From positions 1 to 64,000 of the forward strand of contig NZ_SADB01000008.1 in the NCBI RefSeq assembly GCF_009669305.1: a stretch of 64,000 nt of DNA, written 5' to 3'. The stretch comes from Ancylomarina sp. 16SWW S1-10-2. Its GTDB lineage: Bacteria > Bacteroidota > Bacteroidia > Bacteroidales > Marinifilaceae. This document shows, piece by piece, positions 25,762-34,353 of the stretch. The notes beneath the pieces are model-generated. The model saw only the letters and a program-made list of their open reading frames with translations, searched no databases and was not told where the DNA came from. How positions within the stretch are numbered: the stretch's first letter is position 1; the number at the start of each line of letters is the position of its first letter. A program made the translations under genes and the position numbers.

Positions 25762-26658
25762 ATGGGAACTTTTACAATTTACATTTTTCAAATAATTACG
25801 GTCATACTTGGTAGTGGGCTTCTTGTCTACATGTTATGGAGGGGATTAATACTTTTATCTTCCAAGGGATTAATTAAAATGAATGTTAAGAACTGGAGTA
25901 GGAAGAAGAAAATACTTCTTGGGCTTATCAGTTTAATAGCTATTACGCTTGTTCTATATCCTCCAACGGTACGCTCATGGATGGAGAAATGGGGAACAAC
26001 CGAAATAGAAAGGAATATGACTTTGCCGGATGATGATTTTATTTCTAATCCTAAAGTTGTTACAAATCATGCGATAACAATTGACGCTCCACCTACAGAG
26101 GTTTGGAAATGGCTGGTACAGGTTGGTGGATACAGAGCAGGTTGGTACAGCCTTACATGGGCTGAAAACTTATTTGGCATGGGCATATATAACAAATATG
26201 AGATTCGTCCGGAATGGCAAAACCTGGAATTAGGCCCATTATGTTTTAATCAAATTGGTGATTGTTGGCCAGTAGTGGATATCGAGCCTGGAAAATATTT
26301 GGTGCTTCATATTGACAACCGAGTAGATGATTCCGATTGGGACAGCATTTTTTATGCAAGTACTGGTGAAACAGTCAAATTAAGGATGTGGAAATCCTTT
26401 CCTGATGATGACTATCTAGATCTAACATCCTGGATATTATATATTGAAGAACTTCCAGATGGGAAAAGCCGTCTAATCTCACGTATGCACAAGACTTGGG
26501 AAACGGAAAAACCTATTCAGAATTTCATGTTTAAACTGTCAGGCGAAGAGATGCATTGCCTTATGGATATTGAAATGCTCAAACAAATCAAAGATTGTGC
26601 TGAAGGAAATGCTTCTAAATATACAAATACACCATTACCTGAAGGTGGCATTAATTAG
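25762..26658 (+). CDS. Membrane-anchored SRPBCC-like protein
   Basis: A 298-residue protein with two N-terminal transmembrane helices (about 7-28 and 49-67), then a soluble domain. From residue about 108 it reads AITIDAPPTEVWKWLVQVGG, the opening strand and helix of the SRPBCC/polyketide-cyclase-like lipid-binding fold; the later part SWILYIEELPDGKSRLISRM fits its last strands. The fold holds hydrophobic ligands. It follows the TetR remnant closely and ends at a strong terminator, inside the redox region but without its own operator motif. Function unknown. Confidence 0.75.
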   Translation: MGTFTIYIFQIITVILGSGLLVYMLWRGLILLSSKGLIKMNVKNWSRKKKILLGLISLIAITLVLYPPTVRSWMEKWGTTEIERNMTLPDDDFISNPKVVTNHAITIDAPPTEVWKWLVQVGGYRAGWYSLTWAENLFGMGIYNKYEIRPEWQNLELGPLCFNQIGDCWPVVDIEPGKYLVLHIDNRVDDSDWDSIFYASTGETVKLRMWKSFPDDDYLDLTSWILYIEELPDGKSRLISRMHKTWETEKPIQNFMFKLSGEEMHCLMDIEMLKQIKDCAEGNASKYTNTPLPEGGIN

Positions 26659-26690
26659 CTTAATAGTTTTTTAATGTGAAAACTTGAAAA

Positions 26691-26716
26691 GCCAGCATAT
26701 CTGCTGGCTTTTTTTG
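26691..26716 (+). terminator. Intrinsic terminator after the SRPBCC gene
   Basis: GCCAGCA (26691-26697) pairs with TGCTGGC (26702-26708), 4-nt loop, followed by seven U residues. Confidence 0.9.
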
Positions 26717-26717
26717 T

Positions 26718-26785
26718 TTTCTGTAAAATGTATTAGGCAAACTGTAAAAGGTATACATGGGTGGATTTTTGTTTCGATACATTTG
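26718..26785 (+). promoter_or_regulatory. Regulon promoter 4: paired operator plus -7 box
   Basis: TTTCTGTAAAATGTATTA (26718-26735) and AAACTGTAAAAGGTATAC (26739-26756) are 21 nt apart. TACATTTG (26778-26785) begins 39 nt after the start of the second copy. This places the transcription start near 26792 and so rules out the longer reading frame that begins at 26761. Confidence 0.75.
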
Positions 26786-26841
26786 TATCAATTAATAACA
26801 AAAGAAATTTCATCAGTAATAAGCATATAAAAAACACAGAT

Positions 26842-27753
26842 ATGAAAAATTGGTCAATGAATAATGTTGAATCTCTTTCCGACAAGACTATTGTTGTTAC
26901 AGGTGCAAATGCAGGTCTTGGTTATGAAACTACATTAGCTTTGGCTAAAAAAGAAGCTAAGGTAGTAATGGCTTGTCGTAATGCAAGTAAAGCCGAAAAG
27001 GCAAAACAAGAGATATTGAAAAAAGCTCCTAAAGCAAAGCTAGAGATTATGACTTTAGATTTAAGCAGTCTTAAGTCTGTTCGTGCCTTTGCCAATAACT
27101 TTTTGAAAACACATAAGCGTTTAGATGTACTGGTGAATAATGCCGGTGTAATGATTCCTCCATATTCTGCAACAGAAGACAATTTAGAATTGCAGATGGC
27201 CGCTAACTATTTTGGGCACTTTGTTCTTACAGGATTACTTTTAGATGTATTAAACAACACAGCAGGGGCAAGAATTGTAATGTTAAGTAGCAAAGCGCAC
27301 GAAAGCGGCAATATCGATTTCGACAATTTGAATTCCGAGAAATCTTATTCTAAGATGGGGGCTTATAGCCAGAGCAAATTAGCTTGCTTAATGCACGCTC
27401 AGGAACTAAACCGTCGCCTGTTGGTAGCAGGCTCAAAAATAATTGCAGTTGCGGCACATCCTGGAGCATCAAATACAGATTTGGCACGTCACACTCCTAA
27501 AGCTCTTTACTATATTCTGTATCCAATTATTCCTTTATTTACACACAAACCTGAAAATGCAGTTTTGCCTCAATTGATGGCAGCTCTTGATACTGATGTG
27601 CAAGGTGGTGATTATTTTGGACCCACCGGATTTGGTGATATGAAAGGGAAGCCTGGAAAAGTTACAGCAAAGCCACATGCTTATATCGAAAGTGTAGCTA
27701 AGAAACTCTTCGACGTATCGGAAAAACTTACCGCTTTTAGCTACAAATTCTAA
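26842..27753 (+). CDS. Short-chain dehydrogenase (retinol dehydrogenase/WWOX-like)
   Basis: A 303-residue SDR from the ATG at 26842 (MKNWSMNNVESLSDKTIVVT). A longer frame exists from 26761 but it begins upstream of the -7 box, so I reject that start. The glycine motif is TGANAGLGYETTLALAKKEA, the selector MACRNASKAEKAK contains Arg and favours NADP(H), and VLVNNAGVMIPPYS and YSQSKLACLMHAQELNRRL carry NNAG and Y-x3-K. The pattern (ACRN and AHPG in VAAHPGASNTDL) is that of the retinol-dehydrogenase/oxidoreductase-like branch. Substrate unknown. It has its own regulon promoter. Confidence 0.9.
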   Translation: MKNWSMNNVESLSDKTIVVTGANAGLGYETTLALAKKEAKVVMACRNASKAEKAKQEILKKAPKAKLEIMTLDLSSLKSVRAFANNFLKTHKRLDVLVNNAGVMIPPYSATEDNLELQMAANYFGHFVLTGLLLDVLNNTAGARIVMLSSKAHESGNIDFDNLNSEKSYSKMGAYSQSKLACLMHAQELNRRLLVAGSKIIAVAAHPGASNTDLARHTPKALYYILYPIIPLFTHKPENAVLPQLMAALDTDVQGGDYFGPTGFGDMKGKPGKVTAKPHAYIESVAKKLFDVSEKLTAFSYKF

Positions 27754-27861
27754 ATCAGAAAAAAGTTTAAATCTATCGTTATAAATTTATGATTGAACAA
27801 AATCATCTCATACTTTTAGCTAGAGTTCAGATAGAGAGTTGGTTATGTTGGTTTTTTTGTC

Positions 27862-27929
27862 AATCTATAAAACAGATTGGACAATCAGTAATAGATGTAA
27901 GTCTCTTGAAATAGAGCCATATAATTTTG
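27862..27929 (+). promoter_or_regulatory. Regulon promoter 5: paired operator plus -7 box
   Basis: AATCTATAAAACAGATTG (27862-27879, weaker) and AATCAGTAATAGATGTAA (27883-27900) are 21 nt apart. TAATTTTG (27922-27929) begins 39 nt after the start of the second copy. Transcription would begin near 27936, almost at the ATG of 27938, so the message would be nearly leaderless. Confidence 0.7.
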
Positions 27930-27937
27930 TGTTAAAT

Positions 27938-29089
27938 ATGAAACAATCAATGATGGTCATTTTTATTGCAATTGCACTCATAATTTTTGGGACAGTTGCT
28001 TGGTATATATACAGTAGAGGAGCTTTGGCATTGGAAGGAAATAGTATGTTATCTGCTTTTACCTGGGCATTCTGGCTTTTAGTAGCCACGTTTTTTGTAG
28101 GTCAAATATTGGAACGAGGAGAACCAGGAGTCATTGCCACTATAATTAGTCGAATAGGTTCGGTAGGTTTAGCATTATTTTTATACCTTTTTTTATTCGT
28201 TTTATTTGTAGATTTTGTGAGGGTTTTACAGCATTATTTTCACTTTATTCCAACTTCGCTTACTTCAGGAATTCTATCTGGTAAAATGCTCTTTATTTAT
28301 GGTATTTCACTAAGTACAATGATCACAATAGGAGGTTTTATAAATGCCCGTAATCCTATTGTTAAAGAAATAAATTTAGAAATCAATAAAAAGGATTCTA
28401 AACGTGATTCTCTCAAAGTGTTGTTAGCAACAGATGTTCATTTAGGTGTCATGTTGGGCAAAAATCATGTTCAAAAACTAGTCAGGCAAATAAATGATCA
28501 AAAGCCAGATATAGTGTTGTTTGGTGGCGATTTAGTAGACCATAATCCAAAACCTGTAATGAAACAAGATTTGGGGATATATATCGAGAAAATTAATGCT
28601 CCACTAGGCGTATACGCAGTAACAGGAAACCATGAATTTATGGGAAACCCAGATGTTACTATCGATTATTTTACAAAACATGGTGTTACCTATATTCGCG
28701 ACACAATATTCAATATAGATGGAATAGTACAAATTTTAGGTCGCGACGATAAAGATAAAAGTCAATTTACACAAGAGGTAAGGAAAAGCTTAGACGAAAT
28801 AATGAATAATAGCATTTCCAATCTACCTTTATTGCTTGTAGATCACCAACCAGTTGAATATGATATAGCCTCGAAAAAGGGTGTGGATTTAATGATGTCT
28901 GGACATACACACAAAGGACAATTATGGCCTCTATCAATTCTTACAAACTTGGTGTACGAAAATCATTTTGGGCTAATGCAAAAAGCAGACACATGGTTTT
29001 ACACATCGTCGGGCTATGGAACGTGGGGACCGCCGGTGCGTGTAGGCAATAGACCCGAATTGGTGGTTTTTAATCTTTCATTCAAATAA
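27938..29089 (+). CDS. Membrane-anchored metallophosphoesterase
   Basis: From the ATG at 27938 the protein is 383 residues; a longer frame from 27839 overlaps the operator and promoter and is not preferred. Four hydrophobic segments (about 3-25, 35-55, 68-95 and 110-135) anchor it in the membrane. The catalytic domain follows with the calcineurin-type motifs: LLATDVHLG (D-x-H), FGGDLVDHN (G-D-x2-D), VTGNHEFMG (G-N-H-E) and MSGHTHKGQLWP (G-H-x-H-x-G-Q). The last motif resembles YkuE/LpxG-like phosphoesterases. The substrate, perhaps a phospholipid-type phosphoester, is unknown. It has its own regulon promoter. Confidence 0.9.
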   Translation: MKQSMMVIFIAIALIIFGTVAWYIYSRGALALEGNSMLSAFTWAFWLLVATFFVGQILERGEPGVIATIISRIGSVGLALFLYLFLFVLFVDFVRVLQHYFHFIPTSLTSGILSGKMLFIYGISLSTMITIGGFINARNPIVKEINLEINKKDSKRDSLKVLLATDVHLGVMLGKNHVQKLVRQINDQKPDIVLFGGDLVDHNPKPVMKQDLGIYIEKINAPLGVYAVTGNHEFMGNPDVTIDYFTKHGVTYIRDTIFNIDGIVQILGRDDKDKSQFTQEVRKSLDEIMNNSISNLPLLLVDHQPVEYDIASKKGVDLMMSGHTHKGQLWPLSILTNLVYENHFGLMQKADTWFYTSSGYGTWGPPVRVGNRPELVVFNLSFK

Positions 29090-29119
29090 GTGTTGGCCCT
29101 GTATTTTGATATAGATAAT

Positions 29120-29187
29120 AATCTGTAAAATGTATTAGTCAATCAGTGATAGATGTTATTCCAAGTGGTTTTATCCATATAGTTTTG
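29120..29187 (+). promoter_or_regulatory. Regulon promoter 6: paired operator plus -7 box
   Basis: AATCTGTAAAATGTATTA (29120-29137) and AATCAGTGATAGATGTTA (29141-29158) are 21 nt apart. TAGTTTTG (29180-29187) begins 39 nt after the start of the second copy. The flavodoxin-ferredoxin gene starts at 29214. Confidence 0.75.
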
Positions 29188-29213
29188 CATCTATTAAATC
29201 AACATATAATAAA

Positions 29214-29978
29214 ATGATAATCTATTTTTCAGGCACCGGAAATTCTCTAACAGTTGCACAGAATATTGCCACTGGTTTAAATGAGAAAGTAATGCATATG
29301 AATGAAGCCAAAAAGCTCAAAACTATTAATGATCGTATTATTGGCTTTGTGTTTCCTGTACATAATTACGACATTCCTCCTATGCTAAAAGCTATTATCG
29401 AAAAACTAGATTTCCCTATGGTTAAATATTCTTTCGGCATAATAACACATGGTGGAGATAAAGGAAATACTATGTTTTCTTTAAAGAGTTTGATGAAAGA
29501 TAAGGGCAGTGATTTACATTACTATAGCGATGTGTTAATGCCTGTAAATAGCAGGATTATGTACGGTTTACTTACCGATAAAATTGAGGAGAGAATTAGT
29601 GATTCGAAAACCAAATGTGATGCTATCGTTAATGATATTAAGGGAGAGAAGCAAAATGCGCAAAAAATCAGGAAGAATCACCTGATTGCTGTAATGCATA
29701 ATTTAGCTGATACCAATTTTCTTAAAAAGCGATTTACGCCTGTTGTTGACACTGATTTATGTACCAATTGTGGTATTTGTCAAAGTGTTTGTCCTGTAAA
29801 TAATATTTCAGTAATAAAAGGTAAGGCATTTATTGGAGACTCTTGCGAGCAATGTACTACATGTATGCATTGGTGTCCTCAAGTAGCCATTCATTATGGA
29901 AAAAGAAAGGTGCGCAAAGAGCAACAATACCATAATCCTGAAATAAAACTGAAGGATATTTCCAAAAGAAATCTTTAA
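29214..29978 (+). CDS. EFR1-type flavodoxin-ferredoxin fusion
   Basis: A 254-residue soluble electron carrier. Residues 1-150 form a flavodoxin-like domain with the FMN phosphate loop YFSGTGNSLTVAQNIA at the very start. Residues about 180-235 are a 2[4Fe-4S] ferredoxin: CTNCGICQSVCP and CEQCTTCMHWCP. Proteins of this layout are called EFR1-family ferrodoxins. It is likely to move electrons between a donor and partner enzymes. The OYE-like reductases of this region carry a cysteine cluster but no NAD domain, and it shares their regulatory motif, so it is a plausible partner; that pairing is inference. A gene of unknown function follows after 5 nt. Confidence 0.9.
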   Translation: MIIYFSGTGNSLTVAQNIATGLNEKVMHMNEAKKLKTINDRIIGFVFPVHNYDIPPMLKAIIEKLDFPMVKYSFGIITHGGDKGNTMFSLKSLMKDKGSDLHYYSDVLMPVNSRIMYGLLTDKIEERISDSKTKCDAIVNDIKGEKQNAQKIRKNHLIAVMHNLADTNFLKKRFTPVVDTDLCTNCGICQSVCPVNNISVIKGKAFIGDSCEQCTTCMHWCPQVAIHYGKRKVRKEQQYHNPEIKLKDISKRNL

Positions 29979-29983
29979 AAGAT

Positions 29984-30466
29984 ATGACTAAGCTAGAACA
30001 AAACTATGGGGTATTTCTAGGTCTTATAAACAATGAAGATATTGAATTTGTAAATAAGATAAATGATACCATGCTTCATGACAATTATGCTTCTAAAATA
30101 GAGCATAAGAAGATCCTATCTATAATAAGTTATAGGAATAGAAACACCAAAAAGGTCGTTGTAAATATAACATTTAAGAAAGGGGTTTTGTCAGTAAAAA
30201 TAGTGGGGCAACATATTTCGAGTTACGAGGGTTTTCTCGAAGAGTTACCCAATACAATGATTGAGAATATTGAAAACTCGTCTGATTGCAAGCAATTAAT
30301 TGACCCTTCGGCATGTTGGCAAGCTTGCGAAATGGGGTCTGTTTTTAAGCTTAAAGGACAAAAATTAGCGAAATGCAGATACCATTGTTTTTCCTTTGAT
30401 GTAGAGAATGAAAATAAGACTGGAATTAATGCTTTTATAGACATGGAGCGTAAATATCAGCTCTAG
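29984..30466 (+). CDS. Cys-rich protein of unknown function
   Basis: A 160-residue soluble protein that I do not recognise. The C-terminal third holds five cysteines in a pattern that could bind metal (SDCKQLIDPSACWQACEMG, then AKCRYHCFSF). It starts 5 nt after the flavodoxin-ferredoxin stop codon, so the two are surely co-transcribed. A link to electron transfer is suggested by position only. Confidence 0.75.
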   Translation: MTKLEQNYGVFLGLINNEDIEFVNKINDTMLHDNYASKIEHKKILSIISYRNRNTKKVVVNITFKKGVLSVKIVGQHISSYEGFLEELPNTMIENIENSSDCKQLIDPSACWQACEMGSVFKLKGQKLAKCRYHCFSFDVENENKTGINAFIDMERKYQL

Positions 30467-30544
30467 CAGTAAGTATCGTAAAATTAAAGTAAAATAATAT
30501 TCTTGGTGGGAATATGTGATGAAATAATAAAAATATAAAATCAG

Positions 30545-31195
30545 ATGAAATCAAAAAATAAAAAAACATTAGTTATTGGTGCTGGCGGTCAAATAGGAAA
30601 AATATTGATTGAGCAATTAGAAAATAAAGGAAGCTCGGTTGTTGCCTTGGTTCGCAGTGAAAGTAAAGCACAGAAATTTGCAGATTTAGGCGTAGAAACA
30701 GTAATAGCTGATTTGGAAGGAGATTTTGAACATGCTTTTAAAGGATGCGACAGTGTTGTATTTACTGCTGGTTCTGGAGGATCAACAGGTGATGATAAAA
30801 CACTTTTAATCGATCTTTGGGCGGCTGCGAAAGCTATAGATTATGCAAAAAAGAATAATATTCAGCATTTTGTAATGGTAAGTGGTTTGGGAGCCGCTAA
30901 TCCCGATGAGTTTGTAACAGAAATAAAACCCTATTTAGTGGCAAAGCATTTTGCAGATCGTTATTTAATGGAAAGTGGTTTGCCATATACTATTCTGCGT
31001 CCGGGTAGTTTAATAAACGATAACGGCACAGGTTTAATTAGAACGTCTAGACCAGCTAAATTTTCAGATCTAATTATTCCAAGAGAGGATGTAGCTAGCG
31101 TAATAAATTATTCTCTTTCGAATAATAAGATGAAAGGTAAAGTAGTTGAGTTTTTTAGTGGAAATGAATCCATTGATACTGTTTTTGATATTTAA
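30545..31195 (+). CDS. NmrA-like/atypical SDR NAD(P)-binding protein
   Basis: A 216-residue atypical SDR. The N-terminal NAD(P)-binding loop is VIGAGGQIGKILIEQLENKG (G-x2-G-x2-G), the selector region is VRSESKAQKF, and later segments HFVMVSGLGAANP and YTILRPGSLINDNGTG match the NmrA/SDR_a5 group (YwnB/YhfK-like). These act as reductases or redox sensors. A decayed copy of its C-terminal third is found at 22959-23167. It lies 78 nt after the Cys-rich gene and may belong to the same transcript, since no operator motif is seen in front of it. It ends at a terminator. Confidence 0.9.
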   Translation: MKSKNKKTLVIGAGGQIGKILIEQLENKGSSVVALVRSESKAQKFADLGVETVIADLEGDFEHAFKGCDSVVFTAGSGGSTGDDKTLLIDLWAAAKAIDYAKKNNIQHFVMVSGLGAANPDEFVTEIKPYLVAKHFADRYLMESGLPYTILRPGSLINDNGTGLIRTSRPAKFSDLIIPREDVASVINYSLSNNKMKGKVVEFFSGNESIDTVFDI

Positions 31196-31261
31196 ATTTA
31201 AGCATGTGAATATTTTATTCTAATGGCATATTTCACTTGACTATGCTGAGAATAACTAAGC

Positions 31262-31290
31262 AAAAAGGTTGGCATGTGTCATCCTTTTTT
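31262..31290 (+). terminator. Intrinsic terminator after the NmrA-like gene
   Basis: AAAAAGG and CCTTTTT enclose a 15-nt region that pairs further (TG/CA), followed by U-rich sequence. Confidence 0.6.
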
Positions 31291-31292
31291 GT

Positions 31293-31373
31293 ATTTTTAA
31301 AAGGTATTCATACGACTAAAACTCAAAATCAGTAATAGATATTATTTCACGCAATTTTTGGAGTGTATTTTTA
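31293..31373 (+). promoter_or_regulatory. Regulon promoter 7: operator plus -7 box
   Basis: AATCAGTAATAGATATTA (31327-31344) starts 39 nt before TATTTTTA (31366-31373), a slightly weak -7 box. A lesser copy ATTTTTAAAAGGTATTCA is at 31293-31310, here 34 nt rather than 21 nt upstream. The promoter lies after the frame start at 31363-region, so the real start of the next gene is the ATG at 31393. Confidence 0.6.
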
Positions 31374-31392
31374 CAATATAAATTTTAAAGTT

Positions 31393-32520
31393 ATGAATTC
31401 AAAAGAAGCATTTAAACCTGCCTTAATAGGTGGAATTGAATTGAAAAATAGATTTGTACGATCGGCTACTAGTGATCCTATTGCAGAGAATAATGCGCCC
31501 AGTCAAGAAATAATTAATAAGTACGAAAAGCTCTGCGAAGGAGAATTAGGATTAATTATAATGGGCTATTTGGTGTTTTCTAAAACAGATCATTATTCTG
31601 AGAAAGATCTTTCAATGAATAATGATACGATATCTGGGTTTAAGAAAGTAACTGATATGGCTCATAATTATGGCACAAAAATAGTTGCTCAACTTAATCA
31701 TAATAGTACCCAGCTATTTTTCAAACCAGAAGGAAATGTTTATGGCCCATCGGAATATACCGATCCTGTGTCTGGTATTATGGCTACTGCTTTTTCGAAG
31801 GAGCAAATTCATGAATTAATAAAAGAGTACGGTCAAGCAGCAGCTTGCGCTAAAGATGCGGGATTTGATGGTGTTCAGCTTCATGCAGCCCACGGTTATA
31901 TGCTCAATAAATTTTTGAGTCCTGTTTTTAATAAAAGAACAGATGAGTACGGTGGCGATTTAGAACGTAGAATGCAAATTGTTATTGACATTTTAAGAGA
32001 AATAAAAAATGTATGTGGCAGTGATTTTCCAGTTGGAATAAAGCTAAATAGTTCCGATTTCGATTCTGAAGATAAAGGTGTAAATGAAGCAGATTTTCTA
32101 GTAATTAGTGAGAATCTTTCTTTAAAAGGAATTAATTCGATAGAAGTAAGTGGTGGCACATTGGCTGGTGTTTACAGTTTTTCTCGCGCAAAAAAACACT
32201 CAGCTTACCATTTCGCTTCTGCCAAAAGACTAAGTGAAATAATAACTACCTCTGTAATACTGGTTGGCGGATTAAGAGATGTGGATGAAATAGAGACTAT
32301 TCTAAACGATACAAATATTGCTGCTGTTTCCCTTTCTCGTCCATTGATAAGAGAACTCGATTTGGTGAAACGATGGATGAATGGAGATCGATCAAAAGCA
32401 AAATGTGTGGCGTGTAATGGTTGTTTTAATCACAAAGGTGTTCAATGTTTCTTTACCCTTAGCAAAGAAGAGCAGGATGTACAAAGACCTGTAATGAAAA
32501 TGATGCAATCGAATAATTAG
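31393..32520 (+). CDS. Old-yellow-enzyme-like NADH:flavin oxidoreductase, second copy
   Basis: From the ATG at 31393 (MNSKEAFKPALIGGIELKNR) the protein is 375 residues, equal in length to its paralogue at 19395; a 10-residue longer frame overlaps the -7 box. FMN-barrel motifs: KIVAQLNHNS, VQLHAAHGYMLNKFL and FNKRTDEYGGDLERRM. The C-terminal cluster C-x2-C-x2-C-x7-C is conserved (KCVACNGCFNHKGVQCFF), which suggests it is functional. It is the first gene of the second redox cluster's main operon (OYE, SDR, dehalogenase-like hydrolase). Confidence 0.9.
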   Translation: MNSKEAFKPALIGGIELKNRFVRSATSDPIAENNAPSQEIINKYEKLCEGELGLIIMGYLVFSKTDHYSEKDLSMNNDTISGFKKVTDMAHNYGTKIVAQLNHNSTQLFFKPEGNVYGPSEYTDPVSGIMATAFSKEQIHELIKEYGQAAACAKDAGFDGVQLHAAHGYMLNKFLSPVFNKRTDEYGGDLERRMQIVIDILREIKNVCGSDFPVGIKLNSSDFDSEDKGVNEADFLVISENLSLKGINSIEVSGGTLAGVYSFSRAKKHSAYHFASAKRLSEIITTSVILVGGLRDVDEIETILNDTNIAAVSLSRPLIRELDLVKRWMNGDRSKAKCVACNGCFNHKGVQCFFTLSKEEQDVQRPVMKMMQSNN

Positions 32521-32551
32521 AATACATAAATAATCAAAAAAAAATAATATC

Positions 32552-33292
32552 ATGAAAAATAATATAGAAGGAAAAGTAGTCGTAATTACCGGAGCAAGTA
32601 GTGGTTTAGGAGAAGCAACCGCTCGTTATTTGGCAGAAAAAGGAGCAAAAGTGGTTTTAGGTGCTCGTAGATTAGAAAAATTAGAAATTATTGCTGCCGA
32701 TATCAAAAAGAATGGTGGAGCAGTAGAAATACTAAAAACAGATGTTAGCATTGCTAATGATGTAAAAGCTCTAGTAAAAAAAGCGATTGACAGCTTTGAT
32801 AAGATAGATGTTCTTGTAAATAATGCTGGTATTATGCCTCTAGCACCACTCAGTGCTTTAAAAGTAGACGAATGGGATAGAATGATTGATGTAAACATAA
32901 AAGGTGTTTTATACGGAATTGCAGCAGCATTACCAGAGTTTCAAAAACAAAAGTCAGGTCATTTTATCAACCTAGCATCTGTTGCTGGATTAAAGGTGAG
33001 TCCTGGTGGAGCCGTTTATAGTGGAACTAAATTTGCAGTTAGAGCCATAAGTGAAGGGTTACGACAAGAGGTTGGTAAAGACATTAGAACCACTATACTT
33101 TCACCCGGTTTAATTGATTCTGAATTACAATTAGGAAGCTCTGACGAAGCAACTTCTCAATTTGTTCAAAACGTTTATAAAGATGCTATTCCTGCTATTT
33201 CCATTGCAAAAGCTGTGGCGTATGCCATCGAGCAACCAGATGATGTTGATATTAATGAATTGGTAATTCGTCCTACAGTACAAGATTTTTAA
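32552..33292 (+). CDS. Short-chain dehydrogenase (copy B of a near-identical pair)
   Basis: A 246-residue classical SDR with TGASSGLGEATARYLAEKGA, NADP selector GARRLEKLE, NNAG and YSGTKFAVRA. The protein differs from the copy at 22217 at only a handful of positions. The N-terminus has one extra Lys (MKNNIEG against MNNIEG). The first roughly 620 nt are about 97 percent identical to copy A, while the last 130 nt drop to about 82 percent with mainly synonymous changes. It lies 31 nt after the OYE gene and 54 nt before the hydrolase, so it is in one operon with them. Confidence 0.92.
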   Translation: MKNNIEGKVVVITGASSGLGEATARYLAEKGAKVVLGARRLEKLEIIAADIKKNGGAVEILKTDVSIANDVKALVKKAIDSFDKIDVLVNNAGIMPLAPLSALKVDEWDRMIDVNIKGVLYGIAAALPEFQKQKSGHFINLASVAGLKVSPGGAVYSGTKFAVRAISEGLRQEVGKDIRTTILSPGLIDSELQLGSSDEATSQFVQNVYKDAIPAISIAKAVAYAIEQPDDVDINELVIRPTVQDF

Positions 33293-33346
33293 GCTTGGAT
33301 TAGCAATACAATTCAAAATGAATATTCATAAAATAAGAATTAAATC

Positions 33347-34246
33347 ATGTCAAATATAAAACCGATTTCCGCAGCCTTTCCATTTGAATCTAAATTTCAA
33401 GAAGTATTAGATTCTAAAATGCATTATGTAGATGAAGGAGATAAAAATTCAAAACATACCTTTTTACTATTGCATGGTAATCCTACATCAAGCTATTTAT
33501 GGCGTAATATTATTCCTCATTTAAGCCCTTTAGGTCGAGTAATTGCTCCTGACCTTATCGGAATGGGAAAATCAGATAAACCCGATATTGATTATACTTT
33601 TAAAGATCATATCGAATATTTAGATGCGCTTATTGAAAAATTAGCTTTAAAAGATATTATTCTAGTAATTCAAGATTGGGGCTCTGGTTTAGGTTTCAAT
33701 TATGCCAATCAGCATAGAGAAAATGTAAAAGGGATTGTGTTTTTTGAAGCTATGGTTCAAGTTTCTTATTGGAAAAATACGACTAAAGAGACCGAAACAT
33801 TATTCAAAAAATTTCGTGATCCAAAAGAAGGGTATGAAATGATTGTGAAAAACAACTTCTTTATTGAAGCTATGCTGCCTATGATGGCGGGCAGAGAATT
33901 AACTAAAGAAGAAATGGACCATTACCGGGCTCCTTATTTGGAAGAAAAGAGCCGTAAACCACTGCTTATGTGGCCAGGTCAAATTTCGTTTGATGGTGTT
34001 CCAAAATTTAGCACTGACATTGTTAATTCATATAATGAATACCACAAAAATTCAGCTATTCCTAAGTTGCTCTTTTATGCTGAACCAGGACTAATAATTA
34101 ATCGAGAATTAGGTGAGCATATAGCTGAAACTTGGAAAAATATTACTGCAGTAGATTTAGGTGAAGGAAAGCATTATCTACAAGAGTCACATCCACACGA
34201 AATTGGGGAAGGTATTGTAGATTGGTATAAAAAAACAGTGAAGTAA
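33347..34246 (+). CDS. Haloalkane dehalogenase-like alpha/beta hydrolase
   Basis: A 299-residue cytosolic hydrolase close in length and motifs to subfamily II haloalkane dehalogenases (DhaA/LinB). HGNPTSSYLWRNIIPHL has the halide-binding Asn after HG; the nucleophile elbow is VIQDWGSGLGFNYANQ with Asp and halide-binding Trp; the catalytic acid is probably the Glu of IVFFEAMVQ; the His is in GEGKHYLQESHP. All elements of a working dehalogenase are visible, so hydrolytic dehalogenation of small haloalkanes is a fair call, though family members with other substrates exist. It lacks a signal peptide, unlike the relative at 20670. It ends the OYE-SDR operon. Confidence 0.87.
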   Translation: MSNIKPISAAFPFESKFQEVLDSKMHYVDEGDKNSKHTFLLLHGNPTSSYLWRNIIPHLSPLGRVIAPDLIGMGKSDKPDIDYTFKDHIEYLDALIEKLALKDIILVIQDWGSGLGFNYANQHRENVKGIVFFEAMVQVSYWKNTTKETETLFKKFRDPKEGYEMIVKNNFFIEAMLPMMAGRELTKEEMDHYRAPYLEEKSRKPLLMWPGQISFDGVPKFSTDIVNSYNEYHKNSAIPKLLFYAEPGLIINRELGEHIAETWKNITAVDLGEGKHYLQESHPHEIGEGIVDWYKKTVK

Positions 34247-34288
34247 TTGGAAGAAAAGTGGTGAATAAGAAGCAATTACTTCAGCCTT

Positions 34289-34306
34289 AAAAAGTAATTA
34301 GTATCT
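34289..34306 (+). promoter_or_regulatory. Possible single operator upstream of second AraC gene
   Basis: AAAAAGTAATTAGTATCT shares the core GTAATTAGTAT with the regulon operators, 48 nt before the AraC start codon. No -7 box is present at the usual 39-nt offset, so it may be an autoregulatory site or chance. Confidence 0.3.
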
Positions 34307-34353
34307 TTATAAATAGATAATTTACGCACCCAGTCAAGCTATTAATTTGTAAA

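Noticed and set aside
26761-26841. Longer N-terminus of the SDR gene
   Set aside because: The codons lie over the -7 box and expected transcription start; the family alignment begins after the ATG at 26842.
27839-27937. Longer N-terminus of the metallophosphoesterase
   Set aside because: The extension overlaps both operator copies and the -7 box, so it would not be transcribed from this promoter.
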